Source of the DNA: Mesodorylaimus sp. YZB2_4
Taxonomy: Eukaryota; Nematoda; Enoplea; Dorylaimida; Dorylaimidae
DNA: 64,000 nucleotides
Assembly: GCA_030248295.1 (NCBI GenBank)
Contig: JASANH010000913.1
Location: 310,001 to 374,000, forward strand
Direction: 5' to 3'
The notes below the pieces were generated by a model, which had not been told where the DNA came from, searched no databases, and worked only from the letters and a program-made list of their open reading frames with translations. Shown here piece after piece: positions 10,912 to 20,879 of this stretch; the stretch's first letter is position 1; every line of letters starts with the position of its first letter. Made by a program: the position numbers and the translations under genes.

Positions 10912-10919
10912 GTTTTATA
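10912..10919 (-). promoter_or_regulatory. TATA box (TATAAAAC)
   Basis: TATAAAACCC on the minus strand, 78 bases before the ATG at 10834; same position and octamer as for the genes starting at 3771 and 13560. Confidence 0.6.
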
Positions 10920-10939
10920 CTGCAGCGTGCTAAATCATT

Positions 10940-12370
10940 ATTCAATGCTCTGACGAAGATCAAAAACGGATCTTGCCTGATAAAACATGAAGTCATCGAA
11001 AATTCGAGATTGTGAGGGTTTTATTTGCTCGGTCTTTTCACCAGCTGTGCTACTGTACAATGATGAAGGCGGGGAAATCTCAGAATTGCTATGACATGAA
11101 TTCATCACGAGCAAAGCTGCCCATGTGCAGCATGTAGGTTTGAAAGTTTGATCATGCCAAGAAGGCTTCTGCAATATAACAAAAATCGATTTTGAAAGAT
11201 TCACAGAGATTACAAGAGTCAGATCTGCCACGAAAACTTTTGGCTGAAGAAGCCAAAACAAATACCCGCACAGCCAAAATTTTTTATTCCCGCTTTTTGT
11301 TTTCGACAAAACGCTGATTATCGTCGGCCTTGTTCAAGTCAAGGTCTGTCAAGGTAAGCTGGAGGTCTGCCTTTCACCCCCGATGCGTAGTCACGGGCGA
11401 ATTCGACTGGTGGTGATACATCAATTTGTGTGTAATATGTCCCTTCACCCTCGAGTAGGCATAAGCGTTTGGTGATACGGTAAAACATGAACCTGTGCAT
11501 GAACATTGTAACCTCATTCAACCTTGTTTACTTTTCGGTGTGTTCGCGCACAAATTTATACAGAATTGGTCTTCGAGAGACTTTATGCAATAAAACTTTG
11601 AGTATTTGTACGCCAACGTAAGGATAAAACTAGGGCATGATGCCACAGTGCCTCCCTGCACCGCATTGTGATCATGTCATAGGTCACAATGCGGTGAAGG
11701 TAGACCGCGCAAATCGCCAGTCTCATAACAATCACATCACCTCGAACTATGCCTTGCCCAGGTGTAAGGTGGCCCTCGCCAGACAGCTCATTCACCTTTG
11801 TACGGGTTATTTTTGCTCATGATCATAATTAACCACCTCACTCAGCAAGCACAGATTTACGCTCTTGAGAGTGTACAGCTGTGAGCATCACTTATGGAAT
11901 GATTTATCCAGCCGCAAATCGAGAAGTTTTTGGTGCGCACCTGCCACGTTGCCACCTATCCACCAGCCACAGGCCATGCCAAGCAGTGTTTCCAGTTATA
12001 ACTGCGGGCTATAGTTTCTGGCGGGTTTTACAGTATGATAATCGTGCACATCACTTGTGAACCTTGTGTTTCATGATCTACAGGTACAGCACGAGTGAAT
12101 ACGCCTCAGTCTTTGATTATGAACAGAGTATGACATGGCGCTAACTGACAAAACTTCGCTGGTTTTCCAGAAAAAATGAACATGAACAGCTGTCTTTCTA
12201 GCCATTGGTGTGGCACCTGGCCTGATCAATCCAGATGGCAAATGTGATGACGATCAATAGTGACATGTGTCATCAATCCTGCCCGTCAATATGACGTTAC
12301 AGAAACTGCATTATGCAAACCTTGGTGCTCAGTTCTGCGTGGTTTTACTTGGAAGTCATAAATTTTTCAA
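10940..12370. other. No gene recognised; a SINE-like copy
   Basis: About 11351-11520 resembles 21150-21310: both share a GTTCGA/ATTCGAC-type box, ATGTGTCCCTT-ACCCTCGAGT and GATACGGTAAAACATGA-type sequence. Nothing else in the stretch could be supported. Confidence 0.45.
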
Positions 12371-12374
12371 CTAC

Positions 12375-12380
12375 TTTATT
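12375..12380 (-). promoter_or_regulatory. Polyadenylation signal AATAAA
   Basis: AATAAA on the minus strand about 60 bases beyond the stop codon of the secreted repeat protein at 12439-13560. Confidence 0.5.
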
Positions 12381-12438
12381 AATACCAACTAAATATGCAG
12401 AGTGCGTTTTCCATTGCTAGAATCATCAGATATCTTTT

Positions 12439-13560
12439 CTAACCTTTGATCTTATTTGGTCTTTTATTGGGGCGGCCTTGACTTTTGCTTGGTTGTTCTG
12501 GACTATCAGGCACATTGCCATTCTCGTTTCCTTGTCCATTGGTGGCACCAACGTTAACGTTGTTGGTGATGCTGTTATCAATGGTGACAGCACGGCGGCC
12601 ACGGGATGGTTTTGGCCTGGTGTTTTTTCCCCCTTGGTTCTTGCTTGGTTGCTCAGGATATTCAGGTTGGTTGCCATTCTGACCTTCTTGAGCTCCGCTA
12701 GTCACAGTGTTGCTGATGCTGTTACTGATGCTTACATCACGGCGTCCACGGGATGGCTTAGGTCTGTTCTTTGCTCCCTGCTTGCTAGGCTCCTCAGGGT
12801 TCTCAGGCTGGCCTCCACTTGATTCCTGTCCACCATTGCCACCAGTGCTGACTGTGTTGCTGATGCTGTTATTAATGCTCACAGCGCGGCGTCCTCGAGA
12901 TGGTTTGCCACTTTGGCTCTTGCTTGGCTGGCTGGGGGATTGAGGCTGGGCATTTTCATTGACAGTGTTGGTGATGCTGTTGCTGATGCTCACGTCACGG
13001 CGGCCACGGGATGGTTTTGGCCTGGTGTTTTTTCCCCCTTGGTTCTTGCTTGGTTGCTCAGGATATTCAGGTTGGTTGCCATTCTGACCTTCTTGAGCTC
13101 CGCTATTCACAGTGTTGCTAATGTTGTTACTGATGCTTACATCACGGCGTCCACGGGATGGCTTAGGTCTGTTCTTTGCTCCCTGCTTGCTAGGCTCCTC
13201 AGGGTTCTCAGGCTGGCCTCCACTCGATTCCTGTCCACCAGTGCTGACTGTGTTGCTGATGCTGTTGTTGATGCTCACAGCGCGGCGTCCTCGAGAAGGC
13301 TTGGTGTTCTTGCTTCCTTTGCGTCCTTCAGGATCCGCCACTTCATTTCCATTGCCCTGTCCAGTTTGAACGTTATTGCTGATATTGTTATCAATGTTGA
13401 CATTGCCATTGCCATTGTGGTTCACATTGTTGCTCACATTGTTTCCGATGCTGATACTTCGTTTTTCTTGGCCAGTTTGAGCCTCCTCTTCGTGCACTGG
13501 TACTGATCGAGCCATAGCGCTGATAACAGCAACACCCGAGAATAAAATAAGGAACTTCAT
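12439..13560 (-). CDS. Multi-copy secreted peptide precursor-like protein (KPSRGRR-separated repeats)
   Basis: A 373-aa single-exon protein. The ATG at 13560 gives a signal peptide (MKFLILFSGVAVISAMARS); an ATG 36 bases upstream is in frame but would put charged residues first. After a short acidic spacer ending QEKR come seven segments. Each of the last six follows the motif KPSRGRR and opens with AV or DV plus SINNSISNTV-like sequence (consensus [AD]V[ST]I-x-NSI[ST]N[TN]V), then a Gln/Gly/Asn tail with PEEPSK or PEQPSK. RGRR fits the furin pattern R-x-R-R, and a Gly before a basic pair can donate a C-terminal amide, so the protein could be cut into six or seven related peptides. Alternatively it is a structural secreted repeat protein. 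A 405-bp unit (135 aa, three segments) is nearly identical at about 12592-12830 and 12997-13230, showing recent duplication or homogenisation. TATA at 13634-13641. Confidence 0.88.
   Translation of the reverse strand: MKFLILFSGVAVISAMARSVPVHEEEAQTGQEKRSISIGNNVSNNVNHNGNGNVNIDNNISNNVQTGQGNGNEVADPEGRKGSKNTKPSRGRRAVSINNSISNTVSTGGQESSGGQPENPEEPSKQGAKNRPKPSRGRRDVSISNNISNTVNSGAQEGQNGNQPEYPEQPSKNQGGKNTRPKPSRGRRDVSISNSITNTVNENAQPQSPSQPSKSQSGKPSRGRRAVSINNSISNTVSTGGNGGQESSGGQPENPEEPSKQGAKNRPKPSRGRRDVSISNSISNTVTSGAQEGQNGNQPEYPEQPSKNQGGKNTRPKPSRGRRAVTIDNSITNNVNVGATNGQGNENGNVPDSPEQPSKSQGRPNKRPNKIKG
12592..13235 (-). repeat. 405-bp coding higher-order repeat
   Basis: The block starting ACGGCGGCCACGGGATGG at 12592 recurs at 12997, exactly 405 bases later, and the following 230 or so bases are almost identical. 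The period is a multiple of three and spans three KPSRGRR-separated segments of the encoded protein. Confidence 0.8.
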
Positions 13561-13633
13561 TTTCGTTTTTTCGCTTTGTCGTTCGCACTTCTGCACTCGT
13601 CTTCGAATTGATGCTGGACTTGAGCGGCAGCCT

Positions 13634-13641
13634 GGTTTTAT
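13634..13641 (-). promoter_or_regulatory. TATA box (TATAAAAC)
   Basis: TATAAAACCAGG on the minus strand, 74 bases before the ATG at 13560. The leader after it (TTCGAAGACGAGTGCAGAAGT...CGAAAA) resembles the leaders of the genes starting at 3771 and 10834. Confidence 0.62.
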
Positions 13642-13689
13642 ACCTGGTTATGCTTATTTTTTATTCACTCATTTCATTCCCAAAAAACG

Positions 13690-14990
13690 GATCTAGATGG
13701 CTGCTCCAACATCACACGCCTTCGTCGGGTCCTGAACATTATTGACTCAAGTACAAGGTGGCTTTGGACTGGCACCACGCATCCGCCACCTACTGATAGA
13801 AATAAGGGATTGCATATGTTTCCGGCATCAAAAAGTTTCAAGGATGCGCAGGTGTTGGATCGCTTTAGGTTAACCGCTCAACACGTCGGCGTTTTATCGT
13901 CATCAGTCACAATAGGAGTGCTACAACAGAATATACCTACTGTACGAGTGCATTTTAGGGTCATGACCTGATGTAAATGGAGAGAAAGCGAAAGCTCGAT
14001 CGCTTAGGTCAGCATTCATGCAATGTGCAGTAGCTTTGAGGCGATAGATGAAGGATTTGGGAGCACCTCTGCTGTCATTACAGAGACGATGTCGTTTCCA
14101 TGCCTCATGTTGCCAAGTGAAGAACAAACCATAGATTTGCACGAAGCTTCAATCGCAAGGAGTGTTTTGACGCAACACAACGCAGCAGTAGATACTGTAG
14201 TCGATACAATGATTTTGTGCACAATGCATTGCATATGGAGCGTTTCATGGTGAGTACATGCTTGTTGTATGGCAGGTTTTTGTAGGTTCACGGGCTGTTT
14301 GGCAACGACGGGAACTTACGAAATATACTGTACGTTGGCTACAGCAAAGTTCCTGCAGCCTACTTCAAGCGAGTATATTGAAGCGGTGTAAAGTGCAGTC
14401 AAGTGCAGTATACGAGGCAGTATAAAGGACAGTGTGTCAGCTTCCTCGTCATTCTAACGTTACGTATCCACGACATGGGTTTCTGTATTTTGTATAGTGC
14501 TCTCTCTCATGCTCTTGTCTTTCGGCAATAAGTAACTTGAGAAAGAGAGATCACAAGTTAGTGTTTCCAAATTGAAAGTGGTAATGAAGGAGAACTGATG
14601 ATCAGACATCCGCTTACTAATCCATGGAAAATCTGTTGCAGATGGAAAAAGAAGATGTTACCAGCTACTAACCACAACGCATGTTACGCTGCAACGTGAA
14701 ACGCGTGCATTCGCGAGGAAATGCGTCCCTTCCCCCGATCGTTTTGGCGTTTGGTCATGGTAATAAAACATGAACATGCATCTGGGAATCTTCTGCCCTG
14801 ACGTTCACAGCCGCTTGCTTCAAGCCAGTGGGAAAAAGCTTTACACACACTGCTTGAATCGGAGCGACAGATCTGCACAGAAAAAACCATTTACTCGCTA
14901 CAAATGACAGCAGTAGGGAATAAAGCAGGACTATCTTCTTGCTTTAATGTTGAGAGAGCATTTTCCCAGAATTGTTGCCGAATTCCATAT
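13690..14990. other. No gene recognised; a possible SINE fragment
   Basis: Near 14700-14780 a stretch ending GTAATAAAACATGAACATG matches the tail of the SINE-like copies at 11.4 and 21.2 kb. No gene could be supported. Confidence 0.4.
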
Positions 14991-15011
14991 CCACGCTCAC
15001 GGCGGCCTTCT

Positions 15012-15656
15012 TCAGTGGCGAAACCCGCTAAAGTAGCCGGGCAAATATTTATTTAGGCTTGAACCACCTGGGGGCTTTACTAAAATCGATCGATTCATGT
15101 CCTTCTCTTTGCGTCCTTGACTAGGTCGGCTCGAGCTTGCTGAGCCGCCATTGGCTGTGACAGTATTGTGTATTCCATTGATTAGGTTGACATGACTTCC
15201 AGCAGGGGCTGCGACATTGTTACTGATACTGTTGCTAATGTTCACGTTGCCGCCACTGGGCACACTGACATTATTACTGACGCTGTTGTTGATGCTGACA
15301 CTTCCTTTGCCATGCATACCAACACTGGTGCTGACACTGCCACTAATACTGATATTGCCAGTACCACTGGCCGAGATATTGCTGCTTACACTATTGGTGA
15401 CGTTGATGTGACCATAATTGCCACTATTGGTTAAACCGCTGATGACGCTGACAGTGGCTTGGTGGCCCGTGCTTGGCAGTCTACCCTGCGATGCGCCAGG
15501 TTGAGGTGATCCATGACCACTGTTCTGATTGGTGACAAAAGAAGCTGGTTTAACTTGACTACCATGGGGTCTCTGATAACTTACCTGACCAGACCGTCTG
15601 GCAGCAGCGATGCTCGTGATTGAAGCCGCAGCAAAAAAAAGAAAAATGATATTCAT
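15012..15656 (-). CDS. Secreted 18-residue Asn/Ser/Val repeat protein
   Basis: A 214-aa single-exon protein with a signal peptide (MNIIFLFFAAASITSIAAA). Residues 70-175 are seven or so repeats of about 18 residues with alternating hydrophobic and Asn/Ser positions, for example GSVSINNSVSNNVSVPSG, GNVNISNSISNNVAAPAG and SHVNLINGIHNTVTANGG. Such a strict period with V-x-I-x-N-x-[IV]-x-N-x-V suggests a beta-solenoid or beta-roll stack; this is an inference from pattern. The core matches the [AD]VSI-x-NSISNTV segment of the 12.4-kb gene, but there are no RGRR sites between units. The C-terminus is basic (GRKEKDMNRS) then ends PGYFSGFRH. There is no canonical TATAAAA upstream; CTATATTG lies 89 bases before the ATG. 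Function unknown. Confidence 0.83.
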   Translation of the reverse strand: MNIIFLFFAAASITSIAAARRSGQVSYQRPHGSQVKPASFVTNQNSGHGSPQPGASQGRLPSTGHQATVSVISGLTNSGNYGHINVTNSVSSNISASGTGNISISGSVSTSVGMHGKGSVSINNSVSNNVSVPSGGNVNISNSISNNVAAPAGSHVNLINGIHNTVTANGGSASSSRPSQGRKEKDMNRSILVKPPGGSSLNKYLPGYFSGFRH

Positions 15657-15699
15657 GCTGTCCTGAAGTCTGCTGCAGTCGATCGTCTAATAATTTGTT

Positions 15700-17100
15700 A
15701 TGAGTGATTTTTCCCAGCTTATGTGGAATTTCAATGAACCTGTGTCAATATAGGCGGGCGTAAAAATCTGTTCTAACATGTCTTTATTTAAGTTCGAGGC
15801 ATTTGCGTCTATGACGACGTGTTCAAATGCGACAGCCATGATCTCGAAAGACCATGTCAGCAGTCAGCACAACTTATCTCACAGCTCGCATCATCCTAGA
15901 GCGACATTTTAATTCAGGCCAGCAAGAAGGGGGCGCTGCTGCATGAAACTCCCTGCCTTTAAGCTGACGATGAGGCCTTTAGAAGAGCTTCATGCAACAT
16001 CAATGGCTCGCGCATTTGTAGAGGTACGACTGGCAATCGATACTCTGCACGAAGCTGGCAGCTTGGAGCGTCATCCGTCAGGGTGATGTTTCAGCCATGG
16101 ACTTGGTTAGCTGACGCAGTGATATTCTGCCTGCTGAAAAAGGTGGTCTGGTATGCCTGCAGCTAAGACCAGCAGCCATCAGTGTGATGTTAGTGCCACT
16201 GATCAGGTCAGCGACAGCTGATTTGTTTTGCACGCTGCACGATTTCCACTAACTTCGTCCTCTATCAAACTTTCTCTGCAGAATGGACCTGTGTCAGGGT
16301 AATCGAGAGAATCACTGTTCCCAACACTCTTGATCCCGGTCAGTTTTGACTCTTCTCCACCAGCCCTCACCAATTTTGTGACTGAGGAAGTAGAAAATTC
16401 TACAATGATTCAGAAACCAAAAGATGCAGGTCCCTGTTGCCATGTCACTGCATCAACCCCTGATGTAGAATGAACCAGAAGTGCTACGCCCCTTGTGAAT
16501 ACATTGCTCTCACAAACCCGTCAAGTGCCATTTCTTGCGCCACGTATAGGCATGTCCTACTTTATCCACAGCCAAGCACCGTACAGCGCACTCGGGGGCT
16601 AAGGAACTCATAATTGACAATCATTTTGTACCCAGGCGGTAGTCGAACCCTCCCCTCTAAGTGCGCACCCAGCGTAAGAGGCAGACGACCCGATCTGGGC
16701 CACGACCGTGCATGATCGATTTGCTCTGCTTTGTCCTATGTGATCATCACACAGATAACCAAAATTTAGTGAATTGTCCAGTCTTGATGTCGCAATATTT
16801 TTTTTATAATTGGCGCTCAGCAAAATCAAAATCAGGTGTCGCCAACGATCAACTTCACTTCGACAGGGAGCCCATCCACTGATATTACACGAATTTCGAA
16901 TTACAAAGGTACTTCAGCTGAACGAACTAAGTCGGCGCAAAGACAGGATTGCTTCACCTTGTCATAAAATTTTCACCTCCACAGTTTGGCACTTATTCTA
17001 TTTACCAGCTAACGTTAGGCGTACGCGCATCCTACAGAAAAAAATTATGTAACATTTCAAAAAGTTCACCGATCGGAAAATCTCCAAAACGAGCAGGCAC
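15700..17100. other. No gene recognised; SINE-like and palindromic repeat copies
   Basis: About 16065-16100 (CATCCGTCAGGGTGATGTTTCAG) is a degenerate copy of the CATCAACCCGACGGGTTGATG family. About 16552-16615 matches 34370-34440 (ACAGCCAAGCACCGTACAGCG...GGGGCTAAGGAAC). The minus strand at 16620-16700 has an A-box-like TGGCCCAGATCGG and a B-box-like GGGTTCGACTACC, as in a tRNA-derived SINE. Confidence 0.45.
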
Positions 17101-17108
17101 GGAAATGT

Positions 17109-20100
17109 TCACAGTACATCGTCTTCACCGCTAGGTAGACTGTCCAATTCGAATTGGGGAATTGTACACCGAAACAGCGTCCCATCCTCTCGCTGCATTA
17201 TATAGGCGCCACTAAAAATGAAGTAAACAGTCAGTAAAGTAAGCACTTGCTCCAGACAGCGATGATATTGGACAGATGTTAATCTTATGCCCCCGGTCAC
17301 GAATAGTTTGAAGAACATGAGCAGATCACCCTTTCATAGGCCAAAAGCTTTTGTTCGGCTTTGTCCATCAGGAATACACAGCTGATATCCGACATCGCTT
17401 GAACATTGTTGCGCTATTGGCATAGTATTGTCTATATATGAAGCGTCGAACACAAAAATTCACCATGTCTGTCAACGGCTACCAACTGATGCTAAAGCGC
17501 TCCCTTTTTCAGCAATGGCACATCGCCCAGATCACTGGGAATGTACTAGAATTCGAACTATGGGCATCGTATTGGTAACTTTATCCCTTTCCTTTCCCTC
17601 TTCCTTTCGTTTATTTCTCATAAAAAACCCTCTACCGAAAAAATCAGAGACAACACATTAGCAGTCGGGAGTGGGATGCTGCAACTCCCGTCCGCTGAAG
17701 CCATCGGAGCGACAATTCTGCTTTTTTTGCGCTGTATCTGCTAGGAAATGAAAAGACGTGGCTCACTGCTGCAATGAGTGAGCCACAGTTTTTCTCGCAA
17801 ATTGGTGCCATATCCCGCTGTAGGCGCGGGCGAATCCTCCTATGTCACTTTGCAAAGGGCTGATAGACAAGACAGCGAGGAAACAGATTAGGTTGGCGAT
17901 GAAATTACGCCAGATACGTCTGTTGTATTGTCCTGGGCGGACTGCTCAGATTGGTAGACGCTGGGCCAAAAGCAGTATTTTCGCGATCTACACGATCGAC
18001 TCGATCGTCAGCCTGATGCTTCTAAAGTTGACCCAAGATGCCACTTCCGACTACACTGAATGCCTTGTATTACCTGTTAACTCATCGAAATGGCAACACA
18101 ACAAATATTACTCTCCTGATATAGTCATCTCTCTGGCCCCTCCAGCCACTAAACTTACGACATATGTCCTCGCGGTGCACGTAAATACATGAAGCTGCTG
18201 TATTGAAACGCTGGTTCCGCCCGTGAAAGATGCGGTTCCTAAAAATCTCTGATTACTGATCTTGATAATCAACCCAGAATAAACGTCTTACAGTGCCAAT
18301 GACTCCTCTTCCCTTGTGAATCTCCTTCCTACCATACACATCCACAATTTCCCACTCTCGTTCTCTAAGAACAACGCGTTCTTCGCCAAAATTTTCCAAT
18401 CGAATACTGTAACGCCACTATAAAAGGAACTTTACTTTTGAAACCACAAAATTCATGCAAAGCCTCAGATCGCAGAAAATGCAGTAGAAAGCTCAGCGAC
18501 TTACCACATAACTCTTATTCTTATCAGGTAATTCATGCCCACCAACACCATCTTGCGATTCGAGTCCATAGCCCAGATAATATGGAATGACTGTGATGCG
18601 AACATTGTGTGTTGTACGACGATATACGCTACTGAATTTCAAATAGGGCAAACATCGATTTCGCCATGCTTGCAAGGGCGCATTTTGCTTCATATGCCAC
18701 CCTGAAACAATAACAATTTTCTGGACATTTCAGCCACCAGAAAATTAAACGAAGCCTATCCTAATTTGTCGACGCTCCCTGCCACCATAACTGATTTTAA
18801 GGGAAATTAAATTTACACATCCGCTGCCCCGTGCGACCAAAATACTACAGACATCTCGTACGTACCATCCGATTGCGTCACGTCGAAAAACTGTTCAAAA
18901 TAATTATGTTTAAATGGTTCTGACTCGCTCGGCGCATAAGGTAAGATGTCTTCATGGGAGGCGTGACTGAAACCTAAAGTAGAAAGCAGAGAATGGGTTA
19001 GAATCGCTGTCACAAATCAAACACGCCGACCTGATAATGGTAATAGCGACATTCGCAGAAGGCTGGTCTTTTGCAGGATACATACATCGTCCTTATGCAC
19101 TCTCTAAAAGAGGATATTAAAGTGAAAATAAAAAGCTTCATGAGAAAGGTAAGCTAGGCTGTTTTCCCCAATGGTGGCTCGTTTTTTGCAGTATATTTCT
19201 GCAGCACAGTCACGTTTTTACCAGGCTTAGGTCCAGCATCGACCGATCCGACCCTAGGCCTGGATCCCGATCCCGATCCGATCCAGGGTCTTGATCGGCC
19301 CGATCCCGATCCGATCCACTTCAGAAAATATAAGATTGGTGAGGATGACGTGTTTGGCACTGAGTTCTCACCAACCTGCCTTGTTTCTTCGCTGTAATTC
19401 TCTATCAGACCACTCCAAAGACACGGGAGACATGACCAGCGCCTTGAGTGGGATTAAATTTCGATTTGCGAGAAGGAAACGGGACTTTCTCATCATAGTA
19501 TGCAACACTTTATCATTTTCAAGCACAAAAAGCGTGAAAAAGTTTAGTTGACGATCCGGCCGATCCAGCAGTCGGATTGGATCGGTAACCAATCCACCCC
19601 CCCCCCCCCGATCGGCGGATCGGTTCGGCCGGATTGGTGGATCGGTCGATGCTGAGCTTAAGTTTCTTCACAGAGCCACACTTAACATCAGTTGGAGAAC
19701 CAAATCACAGGAGCGCCGCGATTTGAATCGCCCACCATTCTTAGATTTATAAAGCTATTGTATCCCTTAAAAACACAAAGTGGACTGCCAAAGGCGAGTC
19801 CCAACCCACATCCTCTTACCATATACGGCCAATCCCGTTCATCAATCAATACTTGATAGTTGGTCTGCGTGGCACTCGATTCAAGACTGATTTGAGACAA
19901 GTTTGTTTTTGGCGGAACAAAACCACCCCTGGTACACGAAGATTATCATTTTGACAGTTTCTGAAAACATGAATGAGCTTACCCAGCCGCCGGGAACAGT
20001 GGAGCGCCATTTTCTCCATTTTTTGCGGGCACATGCTGCGATGAATCTTTTTTATAATACGCATCCACATCGTGAAGTTTTGCAGTCCACGGAAATAGAA

Positions 20101-20455
20101 TGATTCCACGGTATCCAAATATTTTATGTAAAAATACCTAGAGTGCATAAAACAGAATAAATGCATAAATTACTTCTAAGATTTAGCAAAAACGACCAAC
20201 TTGTCCAGGTTCATAATTTTCCCCCACACGATTTTGTAATCTGCCGATCTCCACGAGCCTGAAATTAAATTAATTACTTGACTCCTTTTTTTTGAGGTTT
20301 TACTACAAACGACTAAAGCCGACACAAGGCTGCAGTCAAAATGCCAAGACTCACTTTGTGGCTGCCGCGTAAGCACGAGCACCTGATTCGTAATTGAGTA
20401 AATTATTTCGAGCAAAATTAAACAGTCGTTGTACATTTTTTCCATGCAGCTTCAT
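17109..20455 (-). CDS. POLDIP2: POLDIP2-like protein, copy A (YccV + ApaG domains)
   Basis: Ten exons, all with GT-AG junctions and consistent phase: 20455-20355, 20258-20201, 20137-19983, 19928-19820, 19103-19031, 18973-18866, 18701-18505, 18417-18292, 18238-18159, 17211-17109. They encode 369 aa, close to the length of the animal protein (about 370). Exon 1 (MKLHGKNVQRLFNFARNN...) is basic and acid-free, like a mitochondrial presequence. The YccV-like domain shows LVEIGRLQN, FLHKIFGYRGIILFPWTAKL and YQVLIDERDWPYM; then SHEDILPYAPSE. The C-terminal ApaG/DUF525 domain shows TTHNVRITVIPYYLG, WRYSIRLENFGEE, REREWEIVDVYGRKE, GRGVIGTEPHLSRAEPAFQY and GAYIMQREDGTLF. In other animals POLDIP2 works in mitochondria and also binds DNA polymerase delta p50 and PCNA; that role is by homology. 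Exon 2 uses a weak donor (CAA|GTTGGT). A near-complete paralogue lies just upstream. Confidence 0.93.
19232..19654. mobile_element. GATCC-word element with inverted ends, in POLDIP2-A intron 4
   Basis: The ends CAGCATCGACCGATCC (left, about 19234) and, reverse-complemented, CAGCATCGACCGATCC (right, about 19652) match. Both subterminal regions consist of GATCCGATC/CCCGATCCC-type words, and a C-run sits near 19597. Flanking GGCTTAGG and AGCTTAAG are similar but do not make an exact duplication, so the copy is probably old. Confidence 0.6.
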
Positions 20456-20879
20456 TCTTTGAATTCTTCACACTCGGTGATTGTCGATGAACGAGTTACT
20501 AAAAAATATGAGATTCGGGTGAAATCCTGTGTTTGCGTCCTGTGACCATTAGATCCCACCTATTAGCAGACAATTCTATTCGATGGCGGGAGATTCGAAT
20601 TTCATCTTTGCCTTAAGTGCTCTGGAACATGGCCGTCTTCAAGCATTACCGCAATAAACGAACAAGAAAAACCAAATTATTATACTATTAAACCAATACA
20701 TTGCACCGCAAACTAGTACCAGCTCTTCTAAACAAACCACGTGCTACCAGAACACAGAACACGCACAAGCAAGCGGTACCAGGGTAGGTACCCTTGAATC
20801 ATCAGTGCAAATTTTTAGTGAGCAGACGTTACTAGTAGAGCAACACTTCATAAAAAAAAACTTTACACGCGAAACGCAC

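Noticed and set aside
12478-13506. Plus-strand frames with repeated Ala/Leu/Val/Asp segments opposite the secreted genes
   Set aside because: Antisense shadows of the repeat coding sequence, which has the signal peptide and promoter.
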